A DNA stretch of 40,232 bases. Source: Chthoniobacter flavus (GTDB taxonomy: Bacteria; Verrucomicrobiota; Verrucomicrobiia; Chthoniobacterales; Chthoniobacteraceae). A program made the position numbers and the translations under genes. The stretch is from NCBI GenBank assembly GCA_945860355.1, contig CAMARB010000013.1, positions 1 through 40,232 on the forward strand, given 5' to 3'. Below, one piece after another: positions 6,807-15,462 of this stretch. A model generated the notes under the pieces. That model ran no database searches. It was not told the origin of the DNA and worked only from the letters and a program-made list of their open reading frames with translations. The first letter of the stretch is position 1, and the number at the start of each line of letters is the position of its first letter.

Positions 6807-9800
6807 GGGGCGGCCGAGGCGGTGGAATCGAACCGGGGGGAGTCGGGGTCGGTGGGGTCGAGCGAGTGGGAGGCGCGCGAGGCGCGCTGTTGGAGGAGCG
6901 CGAACACGGCGGGCAGCACAAAGAGGGTGGCCAGGGTCGCCCCCAGCAATCCGCCGATCACGGCCCGGCCCAGCGGGGCGCTTTGGTTTCCGGATTCGCC
7001 GAGTCCCAGCGCCATGGGCAGCATGCCCGCGAGCATGGCGCAGCTGGTCATGAGGATCGGGCGGAGCCTGCTGGCGGCCCCCTCCAACGCGGCTTGCCGG
7101 GCGTCCGCGCCCTGGCGTCGGAGGCGTTCGGCGAAGGTGACCAGGAGGATGGCGTTGGCCACCGCCACGCCCATGGCCATGATGGCGCCGATGCCGGACT
7201 GGATGTTGAGGGTGGTCTGGGTGAGCCAGAGCACCAGGGCGATGCCGGCGAGCACGGCCGGAAGGGAGGACGCCACCACCAGCGCCAGGCGCAGGGATTG
7301 GAAGAAGGCGGTTAAAATGAGGAGAATCCCGAGGGCGGCCACCAAAATGCCCGAACGGAACCCCTCGGTGAGTTCCCGCAGCGGGGGCGCCTGGCCGCGG
7401 ATGGCGACGTTGGTTTTGGGCGGCGGCGGCCCGAGTTCGCGGAGTTTCTCCTCGATTTGGCGGGTTACCGACCCGAGGTCGGCGCCGTGCAGGTTGGCGG
7501 TGATGGAAACCACGCGGGCCATGTTGTAGCGCTCGTATTGCCCGACCGCCGTGCCGGTGCGGAGAGTGGCCACGTTGCGCAGGGGTTGCGCCGGGGCGTC
7601 CTGCGCGTGGATGGGGATGTTTTTGAGATCCTCGAGGGACTGGGTTTTGGCCTGGGGGATTTGGACTTGGAGATTGTAGCTCACCCCGGTTTTCGGGTCG
7701 GCCCAGTAATTGGCGGTGGTGAACCGGCTCGAGGTGGTGGCGGCCACCAGGGAACGGGTCACATCCGCCGTTTTAACTCCCAGCAGCCCGGCTTTTTCCC
7801 GGTTGACCTGGATCTCGACCGTGGGGAAGTCCAGCGCCTGCCCGTATTGAATGTCGCGCAGGGCGGGGAGTTCCTGGAGTTTGGCGAAGATTTTTTCCGC
7901 GTGCGCCCGGTTGACCGCGAGGTCGGGTCCGCTGACGGCGACATGGACCGGGGTGTTGGAGCCGAAGCTCATGACCCGGCTTACGATGTCGCTGGGTTCA
8001 AACGACAGGGTCACATCCGGCAGCTCCCGCTTGAAAACGGCCCGGAGCCGTTCCTGGAGCGGCTCGATTTGCAGGCCGGCCCCGGGTTGGAGTTGGACGG
8101 CCAGCCAGGCTTCCTCCGGGCCGCCGTTCCAGAGATGGATGAGGTTGACCGGGTAGTTGGGGGCGTGCACACCGACCAGGCCCATCGTCAGGGCGATTTT
8201 TTCCGGCCCGGTCTCTTTTTGGATGAGGTCCAGGGCTTTGAGAGCCAGGGTTTCTGTCAGCTCCACTTTCGTGCCCGTCGGGGCCCGCAGCCGGAGCGCG
8301 AACTGGCCGGAATCGGTTTTCGGGAAAATCTCCAGTCCGAGCTGCGCGCCGAAGATCCAGGCCACGGCGACGGCGGCGGCGAGGGATGCGGGCGCCCAGA
8401 TCCAGCGCGCGGCGAGGGCGGCCCGCAGGGGGGCGCGGTAGATGCGTTGGATCGCGGGCGGGTTGGGCGAGTGCCGGGGCTGATTTTTGAGGAACCAGAC
8501 GGCGAGGATGGGCACCAGCGTGCTGGAGAGCAGGAACGAGGCGATCATCGAGAACCCGACGGCGAGAGCGAGCGGGGTGAACAGGGCCCGGGCGGCGCCG
8601 ACCATGAACAGGGCCGGGGTGAACACGGCCACGACGCAGAGCATGGCGAGCAGGCGCGGCAACGCCGTTTCGCGGGTGGCGTCGAGGGCGGCGGCGGCCA
8701 CGGGGCGACCGTTGGCGAGATGGGTGTGGATGTTTTCCACCGTGACAGTGGCCTCATCCACCAGGATGCCGACGGCCAGGGCCAGCCCCCCCAGGGTCAT
8801 GAGGTGGATGTTTTGGCCGGTGACCCAGAGCGCAAAAAGCGCGGCCAAGAGGGAGACCGGGATGTTGATGACCACGATCAAAGCCGTGCGCCAGTCGCGC
8901 AGGAAAAGCAGGACCATGAGCCCGGTGAGCACGGCGCCGAGGAGGCCCTCGCGGACGAGATGTTCGATGGCCTGGAGGACCACCGGGGTTTGATCGAACT
9001 CGAAGCTGACTTTGACGTCCTCGGGCACCACGCTCTGGAACTTGGCGAGGTTGGTTTTGACCAAGTCCACCACGCTCAGGGTGGAGGCGTCGCTGCGTTT
9101 GGTGACCGGGATGTAAACCGTCCGGCGTCCGTTGACCAAGGCGAAGGAGGTGGTCAGATCCGAGCTGTCCTCCACGCTGGCAATGTCCCGGAGGAAAACG
9201 GCGCCGTTCTGGCCCACGCGCAGCGGCAGCGATTCGAGCTCCTGGATGGATTTCACCACGGCGTTGACCGGCACGATGGGGTATTTGTCCCCGAGCTGCA
9301 TGTTGCCCGAGGGGCTGATCGTGTTGGCCTGGGCCAGGGCGGTCACAATCTCGTCCGGCGCCATTTGGTAAGCCCGCAGCCGGTCGGGTTTTACGTTGAC
9401 CACAATCGTGCGGGCGCTGCCGCCAAAGGGGGGCGGAGCGGAGACTCCGGGCAGGGTGGCAAAAAGCGGGCGCACCAGGTTGAGCGCGGCGTCCTGCATC
9501 TGGCCGACGGTGCGTTTGGGGTTTTCGGTGGAAAACACCAGGTGCCCCACCGGGACGCTGCCGGCGTCGAATCGGGTGACAAAGGGGGACACCGTGCCGG
9601 CCGGCATAAACGCCCGGGCCCGGTTCACGTAGGAGATGGTTTCCGCCATGGCCTGGGCCATGTCCGTTCCGGGATGGAACTGGAGTTTCATGATCGAAGC
9701 GCCCTGGATGGACTTCGATTCCACGTGTTCGATGCCGGTGATGTAGAGGAAGTGGTACTCGTAATAATAAGTGAGGAACCCCTCCATCTGGGCCGGATCC

Positions 9801-9961
9801 ATCCCCCCGTAGGGTTGCGCCACGTAGATGGTGGGGATTCCCAGGGGCGGAAAGACGTCGCGCGACATCCTTTGAAGGCCGAGCAACGCACCCAAAGCCA
9901 CGGCGGCCACCAGCACCAGCACCGTCAGGGGCCGCCTCAGAGAAGCCGAGACGATGTTCAT
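6803..9961 (-). CDS. RND-family inner-membrane efflux pump (AcrB/HAE-type permease)
   Basis: The product has 1052 residues, the usual length for AcrB/MdtB-type pumps. The first membrane helix is at the N-terminus (SLRRPLTVLVLVAAVALGALLG). The two large periplasmic loops contain porter subdomains (for example IYVAQPYGGMDPAQMEGFLTYYYEYHFLYI). TM4 has the proton-relay type motif GGLALAVGILVDEATVTVENI, and the second half has the parallel GIGAIMAMGVAVANAILLVTF and DARQAALEGAASRLRPILMTS. The gene is first in a pump-adaptor-channel operon on the minus strand. A 413-bp gap separates it from the divergent prepilin-like cassette. Whether it exports drugs, metals or lipids is not readable from the sequence; the absence of CusA-type methionine clusters makes a copper/silver pump less likely. 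Confidence 0.94.
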   Translation of the reverse strand: MNIVSASLRRPLTVLVLVAAVALGALLGLQRMSRDVFPPLGIPTIYVAQPYGGMDPAQMEGFLTYYYEYHFLYITGIEHVESKSIQGASIMKLQFHPGTDMAQAMAETISYVNRARAFMPAGTVSPFVTRFDAGSVPVGHLVFSTENPKRTVGQMQDAALNLVRPLFATLPGVSAPPPFGGSARTIVVNVKPDRLRAYQMAPDEIVTALAQANTISPSGNMQLGDKYPIVPVNAVVKSIQELESLPLRVGQNGAVFLRDIASVEDSSDLTTSFALVNGRRTVYIPVTKRSDASTLSVVDLVKTNLAKFQSVVPEDVKVSFEFDQTPVVLQAIEHLVREGLLGAVLTGLMVLLFLRDWRTALIVVINIPVSLLAALFALWVTGQNIHLMTLGGLALAVGILVDEATVTVENIHTHLANGRPVAAAALDATRETALPRLLAMLCVVAVFTPALFMVGAARALFTPLALAVGFSMIASFLLSSTLVPILAVWFLKNQPRHSPNPPAIQRIYRAPLRAALAARWIWAPASLAAAVAVAWIFGAQLGLEIFPKTDSGQFALRLRAPTGTKVELTETLALKALDLIQKETGPEKIALTMGLVGVHAPNYPVNLIHLWNGGPEEAWLAVQLQPGAGLQIEPLQERLRAVFKRELPDVTLSFEPSDIVSRVMSFGSNTPVHVAVSGPDLAVNRAHAEKIFAKLQELPALRDIQYGQALDFPTVEIQVNREKAGLLGVKTADVTRSLVAATTSSRFTTANYWADPKTGVSYNLQVQIPQAKTQSLEDLKNIPIHAQDAPAQPLRNVATLRTGTAVGQYERYNMARVVSITANLHGADLGSVTRQIEEKLRELGPPPPKTNVAIRGQAPPLRELTEGFRSGILVAALGILLILTAFFQSLRLALVVASSLPAVLAGIALVLWLTQTTLNIQSGIGAIMAMGVAVANAILLVTFAERLRRQGADARQAALEGAASRLRPILMTSCAMLAGMLPMALGLGESGNQSAPLGRAVIGGLLGATLATLFVLPAVFALLQQRASRASHSLDPTDPDSPRFDSTASAAP

Positions 9962-10374
9962 GGGAAAATGAGCGGGCCAGCCGGGGAACCGGGGGCGAGG
10001 CGCAAGGGGCGGGGAGTCATAGAGGGCAGAGGTGGGAGACGTTGGAACCCGGGCTGTCGCGGATGGTTGCGGCGTTGAGGGCGTGAAGGGCTAAAAAAAG
10101 GAGGGCGGTCGCCGGGAGGCTGCGGAGCGGGCCCGGCGGCTTCAAGCGGAATAACGCCGCTTTTCGGCCGGAACCGGCGGGTAAGGGATGTTTTTTGCCA
10201 ACTTTCCGTTGGCAGTTGTCATTGGCGCCCGCACCGCACCGCCGGGTCCCCGTTTTGGGCCGGGGTGGGGCGCGTCCCCCCTGAATGTCGCCATGCCGAT
10301 AACGATGATTATTCGGAATGATTTCAACAAATTTTCCGGCAAACGATTGGGGCGGGCGGAAACTCCGAGGAACC
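9962..10374. other. Divergent intergenic region upstream of the RND operon and the Verru_Chthon cassette
   Basis: These 413 bp separate two divergently transcribed operons and should carry both promoters; no convincing -35/-10 pair can be picked out. The region contains a perfect hairpin GCCAAC-TTTCC-GTTGGC (10197-10213). It also has the first of two near-identical 24-mers (10305-10328), whose second copy covers the start of the cassette D gene at 10375. Open frames on both strands here have no recognisable domain and are probably by chance. Confidence 0.5.
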
Positions 10375-10398
10375 ATGATGATCCGGAACGATTTCAAC
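10305..10398. repeat. Direct repeat of a 24-mer, second copy spanning the start codon of cassette D
   Basis: Positions 10305-10328 and 10375-10398 match at about 20 of 24 bases; both read ATG, I/M-I-R-N-D-F-N if translated. The two are 70 bp apart and so out of frame with each other. Each includes a short palindromic core of the type ATTCGGAAT / ATCCGGAAC. This could be a duplicated translation-initiation region or a pair of operator half-sites. Confidence 0.6.
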
Positions 10399-11106
10399 CC
10401 GCCGGCGGGGCCACCCCCTTCGGGCGGACGCCGGGTTTTTGGGGGCATCTCTTCGGGGGGCGCGAAAACGGCCGATCGATCTGCGTTTTCGCTGATCGAC
10501 CTGCTCCTGGTAATGGCCATCCTTGGCGTTGCGGCGGTGTTGATCGCGCCGGCGGCCGCCAATTTCGGCCGGGCCCAGGCGCTGCGGAACGCGGGCAATC
10601 TGGTGGCGGATTTGGCGGCGGCGGCGCGTCAGCAGGCCATGGCCCGCGGCACCTTGACCGCCCTGGTGGTGTTGGCCAATCAGGGCACCCCCGACGATTA
10701 CCGAGCATTGGCCGTGGCCGAATACGACGCGGTCGGCCGGGTTTGGACGCAGACCTCGCGTTGGGAAATCCTCCCGACGGGGGTGATGGTGGACAGGAGC
10801 GATGTGGCGGCGTCTTCTTTTCTTGCAAACTCACCGCACCCGCTGCCGTTTGCTTCGGCCAGCACGGCGCCCATCACTTTCCAGGGGGCGGCCATCGCTG
10901 ACCCCGGGGGTTATGCCGCCCGGGTGTTCACCCCGCGCGGTGCCCTGAGCAACCCGGATTTTCCTGCGCAGCTCCGGCTGGTGGAGGCGGTGGCCAGCGG
11001 CGGCGGTCTTGTTTACACGCGGCCGGGCGCTTCGGGCACACCCTCCAACTTTTACGACGTGGCCATCCTGCCCACCACGGGCCTCACAAAAATTCATACC
11101 CCATGA
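10375..11106 (+). CDS. Prepilin-like protein, Verru_Chthon cassette protein D
   Basis: The protein has 243 residues from ATG 10375, which is preceded by GAGG at the right distance. It carries a type IV prepilin N-terminal signature SAFSLIDLLLVMAILGVAAVL after an unusually long, Gly/Pro-rich leader of about 36 residues. The predicted cleavage is before the Phe of A-FSLID, and the +5 acidic position is Asp rather than the usual Glu. The rest is a pseudopilin-like globular part with small-residue-rich helix (AQALRNAGNLVADLAAAARQQAMARG), ending YDVAILPTTGLTKI. The order D-B-C-A and the overlap with the next gene fit the cassette named from Verrucomicrobium and Chthoniobacter genomes. An alternative upstream ATG at 10318 is in frame but lacks a ribosome-binding site. 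Function of the cassette is not known. Confidence 0.85.
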   Translation: MMIRNDFNPPAGPPPSGGRRVFGGISSGGAKTADRSAFSLIDLLLVMAILGVAAVLIAPAAANFGRAQALRNAGNLVADLAAAARQQAMARGTLTALVVLANQGTPDDYRALAVAEYDAVGRVWTQTSRWEILPTGVMVDRSDVAASSFLANSPHPLPFASASTAPITFQGAAIADPGGYAARVFTPRGALSNPDFPAQLRLVEAVASGGGLVYTRPGASGTPSNFYDVAILPTTGLTKIHTP

Positions 11107-11588
11107 ACAAACCGATGAATCCGAGCCGTCCTGAAGAGGGCTTTTCACTGACCGAAGTCGTATTGGCGCTGGGAGTCATGGCCTTCGGGCTGGTGAGTCT
11201 CGTGGGAGGGCTGTCCAGCTCCCTCCAGTCGCAGACGGTTGCGGAGCGCGACACCCGCTTGGCGGGAATCAGCCAGAGGATCCTGAGCGAATACCGGGCG
11301 CAATCGTTTGATCTGTTGCTGGAGGGCAGGGACGCCGCCAGCGCGGCGCTGGTTTCACCCCGGTATTTCACGGCGGAGGGAGAGCCGCTGCCTGCGGGCG
11401 GCGATCCCGGGCCGGCCGCCTACTACTCCTGCGAAATGGTGCGTGCGATCGATGCGGCCACTCAATCGCCGGTCAACGGCGCCGCCAATCTTTTGAACGT
11501 CCGGATGACGCTGCGCTGGCCCTTCCAGAGCGCGACCCTGTCCGGCAACCACACCCGCGTCATCGATGCCACAGTCGCACGTTATTGA
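11103..11588 (+). CDS. Prepilin-like protein, Verru_Chthon cassette protein B
   Basis: This 161-residue protein has a class III signal: EEGFSLTEVVLALGVMAFGLVSLVGGL, with Gly at -1, Phe at +1 and Glu at +5, followed by a hydrophobic helix. The helix runs on into SSLQSQTVAERDTRLAGISQRILSEYRAQ, typical of the pseudopilin N-terminal helix (GspI/PilV-like). The C-terminal half contains an ...AYYSCEMVRAIDAATQ strand region. The start codon overlaps the stop of cassette D (ATGA at 11103-11106), so translation is coupled. It would be processed by a prepilin peptidase, none of which is encoded in this window. Confidence 0.88.
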   Translation: MNKPMNPSRPEEGFSLTEVVLALGVMAFGLVSLVGGLSSSLQSQTVAERDTRLAGISQRILSEYRAQSFDLLLEGRDAASAALVSPRYFTAEGEPLPAGGDPGPAAYYSCEMVRAIDAATQSPVNGAANLLNVRMTLRWPFQSATLSGNHTRVIDATVARY

Positions 11589-12534
11589 TACGCGCCGGGG
11601 TGCGTTCACGCTCCTGGAGATGCTCGTGAGCGTGAGCGTCCTGGCGCTCATCGTGGTGGTGCTCACCGGCATGTTTGATCAAACCAGCCGGATCTGGTCC
11701 CAGGGCGAGTCGAGCAACGCCCGGCGCCGGTCCGCCCGGGCGGTGGCGGATTTCATCGCGGCGGACCTGCGCGGCGCGGCGATCCCGGTCTCCGGGCGCG
11801 ACGCCACCGGCCGGGGCAACCTGCAGTTTGTGGTCAATCCCAGCCAGATTTCGGCGAACTACCGGTTTCCCCACACCTTTTTCTGGCAGGCCCCCGTGGC
11901 GTCGGACACCAGCCTCGGAGACCTGGCGGAGTTGGGTTATTTCATCCGCTGGGTAAGCGACTCCGGGAAGGTCCGCCCGGTGTTGTGCCGTTTTTTTGTG
12001 AACCCCTCCAGGACCCAGGGCGGCACGGTCGTCGCCAACCCGGATTACCTGATTTACTCGGCGAACCCGACGGAATGGCTCAGCGAAACGCTTTTGGAGC
12101 GGGTGGCGCCCGCCGACCAGGCGAGCGGTTACCTGGGGTTGATGGCGGAGGACGTTCTGGGGCTTTGGGTGCGGTGCTACGGGTTGAACGGAAACGAGTT
12201 GCCGAACTTTGATTCCCGGTCGGGTTACATCCACCAATACACCTACACCCGTTACGACGGCGGCGGGGCCAGCACGGTCAACGCCTCCGTCCCCCGGTAT
12301 CTGCCCGCGCGGGTGGAGGTGTCGCTCGTGCAGCTCGATTCCAAGGTGGCCAACCGGCTCCTGGAGTTGAGCGGCAATGTCGCAGGCCTTCAGGCCCTTG
12401 TCAGCGATCCCACAATTCAGGACGCGGCGGGGTTTGTGGCCATGGTCCAGGGCCGGAACGATCCGCTCTCCCGGCAGCTCATCCCCGGCCTGAGGACCGC
12501 GCAGGCCACGGTTTACCTCGATAACGCCCGATGA
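11566..12534 (+). CDS. Prepilin-like protein, Verru_Chthon cassette protein C
   Basis: The 322-residue protein begins MPQSHVIDTRRGAFTLLEMLVSVSVLALIVVVLTGMFDQTSRIW. The prepilin signature has Ala at -1, Phe at +1 and Glu at +5 and a long N-terminal helix; this is the GspJ/PilW-like member of the set. Next comes ...ARRRSARAVADFIAADLRGAAIPVSG and a beta-rich domain, then a helical C-terminus LLELSGNVAGLQALVS. The gene overlaps the end of cassette B by 23 bp, and its own stop overlaps the start of cassette A by four bases. A minor-pseudopilin role is inferred from length and signature. Confidence 0.88.
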   Translation: MPQSHVIDTRRGAFTLLEMLVSVSVLALIVVVLTGMFDQTSRIWSQGESSNARRRSARAVADFIAADLRGAAIPVSGRDATGRGNLQFVVNPSQISANYRFPHTFFWQAPVASDTSLGDLAELGYFIRWVSDSGKVRPVLCRFFVNPSRTQGGTVVANPDYLIYSANPTEWLSETLLERVAPADQASGYLGLMAEDVLGLWVRCYGLNGNELPNFDSRSGYIHQYTYTRYDGGGASTVNASVPRYLPARVEVSLVQLDSKVANRLLELSGNVAGLQALVSDPTIQDAAGFVAMVQGRNDPLSRQLIPGLRTAQATVYLDNAR

Positions 12535-15461
12535 AAACTCCCCTTTTTCGCAGCCGCTCAGGGGCGGCGCTCGTGATCACACTCCTGTTCCTGGTCATCA
12601 TCACCCTGCTGGTGGTGGGGTTTTCCGAGACTTCCCGGGTCGAGCGCGTGTCCGCCCGGAACCATTTTGAGCAGCAGCGCGCCAATGAGCTGGCGCAGCG
12701 CGGGCTGGACCAGGTGACGGCGACCCTGCTCAGGGAAACCGTGGATCCGCCCGACCCGGCGTTGACGCCGACTCAAATCGCCGGGCGGAGCCGGAATTGG
12801 ATTAGCCAGCCTGGCCAGTTGATTGTGCCTGCCGCGTCGGCGCTCGACTCCGGGGCGGCCGTCTCTGCGCGCAAACAGCTCAGCCGCGCCGTTCGGCTTC
12901 ATTCGGGCACGCCGAGCGGCGCCGCCGCTCTGGGCGACCCGGTGCTGGCGGCGCCCGACCTGAACATTCAGGCCCTCGTGGATCAGAACCCGCCCACCTA
13001 TCTGATCACCGACCGGCTGGATGCGAACAACCAACCCCAGCCGATGCGGGTGCGTTGGGTGTATTTGCGCCAGGACGGGAGTTGGGTCGCGGACCCCAAG
13101 GACGGCACGCTGCCCGAGGAAGACCCGCTCCGGGACGAGAAGGGAAACCCGACTGTGGACCCAAAAAACCCGATTGTGGGGCGGTACGCGTTTTGGACCG
13201 ACGACGACAGCAGCAAGATCAACTACAACCTCGCCTGGAAACGCAACGCGGCCAGCCCGGCGCACCCCAGCCAGATCAACCTGACGGCTCTGACTTTGCC
13301 CGGCGGGAGCTTGCCGGTGAGCACGGCCATGGCCGATGCGATCCACAACTTCACAGCGGCAACGACCGGCCGGTTTTTCAACTCCTTCGCCGATGCCCGC
13401 CAGATTGGGGCATCGCCTTCAGCGCCCGCCGGAGTGGCGGCCATGCTCAAATACAACAAGTTCGAGCTCACGCATTTCAACCACGACCCCGATACGACGT
13501 TCTTCGGCGAGGACCGGATTCTTCTCACCACGGATCCGGCGCTGGTGCCCAAGGCCCCGGACGGCAAGTTTGCCCGGAAGTTTTTGGACATCCGCACGAC
13601 GCCCACGGCCGATCCCGGGGTTGCCAAAAATATCGACAAGGCCAAGTTCAACGACGTGCTTCAGACCCTTGTTCCTTATCTTCAGAGGGAGGACTGGCCG
13701 ATCCTGCCGCCGGGATCGAGCGCCAGTTTGGGGAGGAAGTTTTACGGGGCGGGCGCCACGATCGACCAGGTCGCCCAAGTCGCCGCGAACATTCTCGGCT
13801 ACGTGATTGCCAAGGAATCCAAGGAGCCGGTGGTGCCGGCGCTTCGGTTTTCCTACGTTCAAGACGAGCTTAACAAAGACAAAGGCACGTTTGTCTTGGA
13901 CGGTTGGCAGAACCCCTCCTACCAAGCGCTGACCCGGCAGCCGCTGGTGACGGAGATGGCGATCTGGCAGGCATCGGTCCCGGACGTGCCGGTGCCGGTG
14001 CCGGGCACGTGGCCTCAGTTGCCCGCGGGCACTCCACAGCCACTCTACAAGACCACGCAATACTTGGAGCTTTACCTCCCGCCCAACTACGGGTTTAGCC
14101 CAACCTACAGCTCCCCGGCCAACCAAGGCGTGGATCTGTCCTATCGCCCCAACGAGCTGAGCTGGTTTTTGTATCTGGCGTATCTCCCAAACAACGGCAA
14201 TTGGTTCACCCGCGATTCCGCCGGTGCCTGGCAGAGGGTGAAAGATCCCGGCACACCTTCGGCCATCCCTTGTGTGCCTGTTTTCAACTCCGACATTTCA
14301 AAAAAAGGCGGAGTCGGACCGGCGACCCTCTTGGAACCTGGTTCTCGTGTGGTGATCAAAAAAGAGTTTTACGCTCCCAGCTCAATGGCCGGGGGGCTTG
14401 TCCAGTGGCGCTGCGGACTCACCCGGCAGCTGGCTACTACGGGCGGGGTCGAGCCGTTCCAAACCCGGGACATCATGGTTCCGCAGGTACTCGCGGTGCC
14501 CTACAAGTTGGGCCCCAAAGGGACGCCGCCTGAGAAGATCCCCTCGCTGGAGACGGACGATCCCCGGGTGGCCTTTAGTCCGATGGACTGGAAATACAAC
14601 GCGGCTGGCAACACGCTGGGCGACCCCAACAGCATTTCTTCCGTTGGCCAAGCTCCTAAGTCCGGAATCGCCGAGCAAGACACCGACGCCAGCGGGAAAA
14701 TCAGCGATGCTAGTCTCTATATGCCGCCGCCCAACGGCGTTGGCAGTAACGGCCCCGCGGGCGACAATGGCCGGATTTCTTCCCTGGGTGAGCTGGGTTA
14801 TGTGCACACGGGGATCGAAGGCGCGAAAGAAGGCGTCCCCTGGCGGACCCTGCGTTTCCAGCCCAACGCGTTTGCCAAGGCCGACACGGTGCCCGACTGG
14901 GCGTTGCTGGACCTGTTTGGAGTGCCCAACACCGGGATCCTCGGCGCCAACGCTGTGACAACGCCTAACGGCAGCAGCGTGGGCGGGCGCATCAACGTAA
15001 ATTCCCGGGTGGAACCCTTTGCACTGCAGCGCGACCGGGGCCTGCTGGCGCTTCTCACGGGCACGTCCATTTCAAATCCCGCCACGGTGGCGGCCAACAT
15101 CTACAACCATCGGCTTGCTGGAAGCACTGGAAGCGGCGCTTTCGGCAAGGCCTACGGTTATCTCAGCGCCTACGACAACCCGTGGGAGATCTGTGAAATT
15201 GCAGGGGTGACCGACGGCGGCGAAATCAGCGAGAAAGTGATGCGGGAGATTGGCAGCCTGATCACCGCCCGGGGCGATGTGTTTAGCATCTACAGCGTGG
15301 GCCAAGCCCTGCTCCAAACCCCGGCGGGCAAACTCGTCGTGACCGGCGAACAACGCCAGCATTCCGTCGTGGAACGCGTGCTCGACACGCGCGGCACCAA
15401 CGATCCCCGGGACGACCGGGTCAGCCTGCGCACGGTTTACCGACGCAACCTCAATCCCTAG
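12531..15461 (+). CDS. Large Verru_Chthon cassette protein A (PilX/GspK-like N-terminus)
   Basis: The product has 976 residues. It opens MKTPLFRSRSGAALVITLLFLVIITLLVVGFSETSRVERVSARNHFEQQRANELAQRGLDQ, a single membrane helix followed by an amphipathic helix, as in PilX or GspK. The remaining 900 residues are a huge exported domain with Asp/Asn/Pro-rich segments (such as RYAFWTDDDSSKINYNLAWKRN near 220-240) and a C-terminal GGRINVNSRVEPFALQRDRGLLALLTGT region. The YAFWTDDDSSKINYN-like motif and length mark it as cassette protein A. The start ATG overlaps the stop of cassette C (ATGA). It probably caps or anchors a pseudopilus-like structure made from B, C and D; that is inference. The gene ends one base before the convergent ABC ATPase gene. 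Confidence 0.88.
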   Translation: MKTPLFRSRSGAALVITLLFLVIITLLVVGFSETSRVERVSARNHFEQQRANELAQRGLDQVTATLLRETVDPPDPALTPTQIAGRSRNWISQPGQLIVPAASALDSGAAVSARKQLSRAVRLHSGTPSGAAALGDPVLAAPDLNIQALVDQNPPTYLITDRLDANNQPQPMRVRWVYLRQDGSWVADPKDGTLPEEDPLRDEKGNPTVDPKNPIVGRYAFWTDDDSSKINYNLAWKRNAASPAHPSQINLTALTLPGGSLPVSTAMADAIHNFTAATTGRFFNSFADARQIGASPSAPAGVAAMLKYNKFELTHFNHDPDTTFFGEDRILLTTDPALVPKAPDGKFARKFLDIRTTPTADPGVAKNIDKAKFNDVLQTLVPYLQREDWPILPPGSSASLGRKFYGAGATIDQVAQVAANILGYVIAKESKEPVVPALRFSYVQDELNKDKGTFVLDGWQNPSYQALTRQPLVTEMAIWQASVPDVPVPVPGTWPQLPAGTPQPLYKTTQYLELYLPPNYGFSPTYSSPANQGVDLSYRPNELSWFLYLAYLPNNGNWFTRDSAGAWQRVKDPGTPSAIPCVPVFNSDISKKGGVGPATLLEPGSRVVIKKEFYAPSSMAGGLVQWRCGLTRQLATTGGVEPFQTRDIMVPQVLAVPYKLGPKGTPPEKIPSLETDDPRVAFSPMDWKYNAAGNTLGDPNSISSVGQAPKSGIAEQDTDASGKISDASLYMPPPNGVGSNGPAGDNGRISSLGELGYVHTGIEGAKEGVPWRTLRFQPNAFAKADTVPDWALLDLFGVPNTGILGANAVTTPNGSSVGGRINVNSRVEPFALQRDRGLLALLTGTSISNPATVAANIYNHRLAGSTGSGAFGKAYGYLSAYDNPWEICEIAGVTDGGEISEKVMREIGSLITARGDVFSIYSVGQALLQTPAGKLVVTGEQRQHSVVERVLDTRGTNDPRDDRVSLRTVYRRNLNP

Positions 15462-15462
15462 A

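Noticed and set aside
4672-6921. 749-codon minus-strand frame joining adaptor region and TolC
   Set aside because: The first half is the adaptor gene out of frame; only the part from 5742 is TolC-like.
7457-10078. 873-codon plus-strand open frame opposite the RND pump gene
   Set aside because: Gly/Glu/Arg/His-rich shadow of a well-conserved 1052-residue pump; typical of high-GC antisense frames.
10017-10598. Minus-strand open frame overlapping the cassette D start
   Set aside because: No recognisable domain, it covers the duplicated 24-mers antisense, and composition fits a GC-rich shadow frame.
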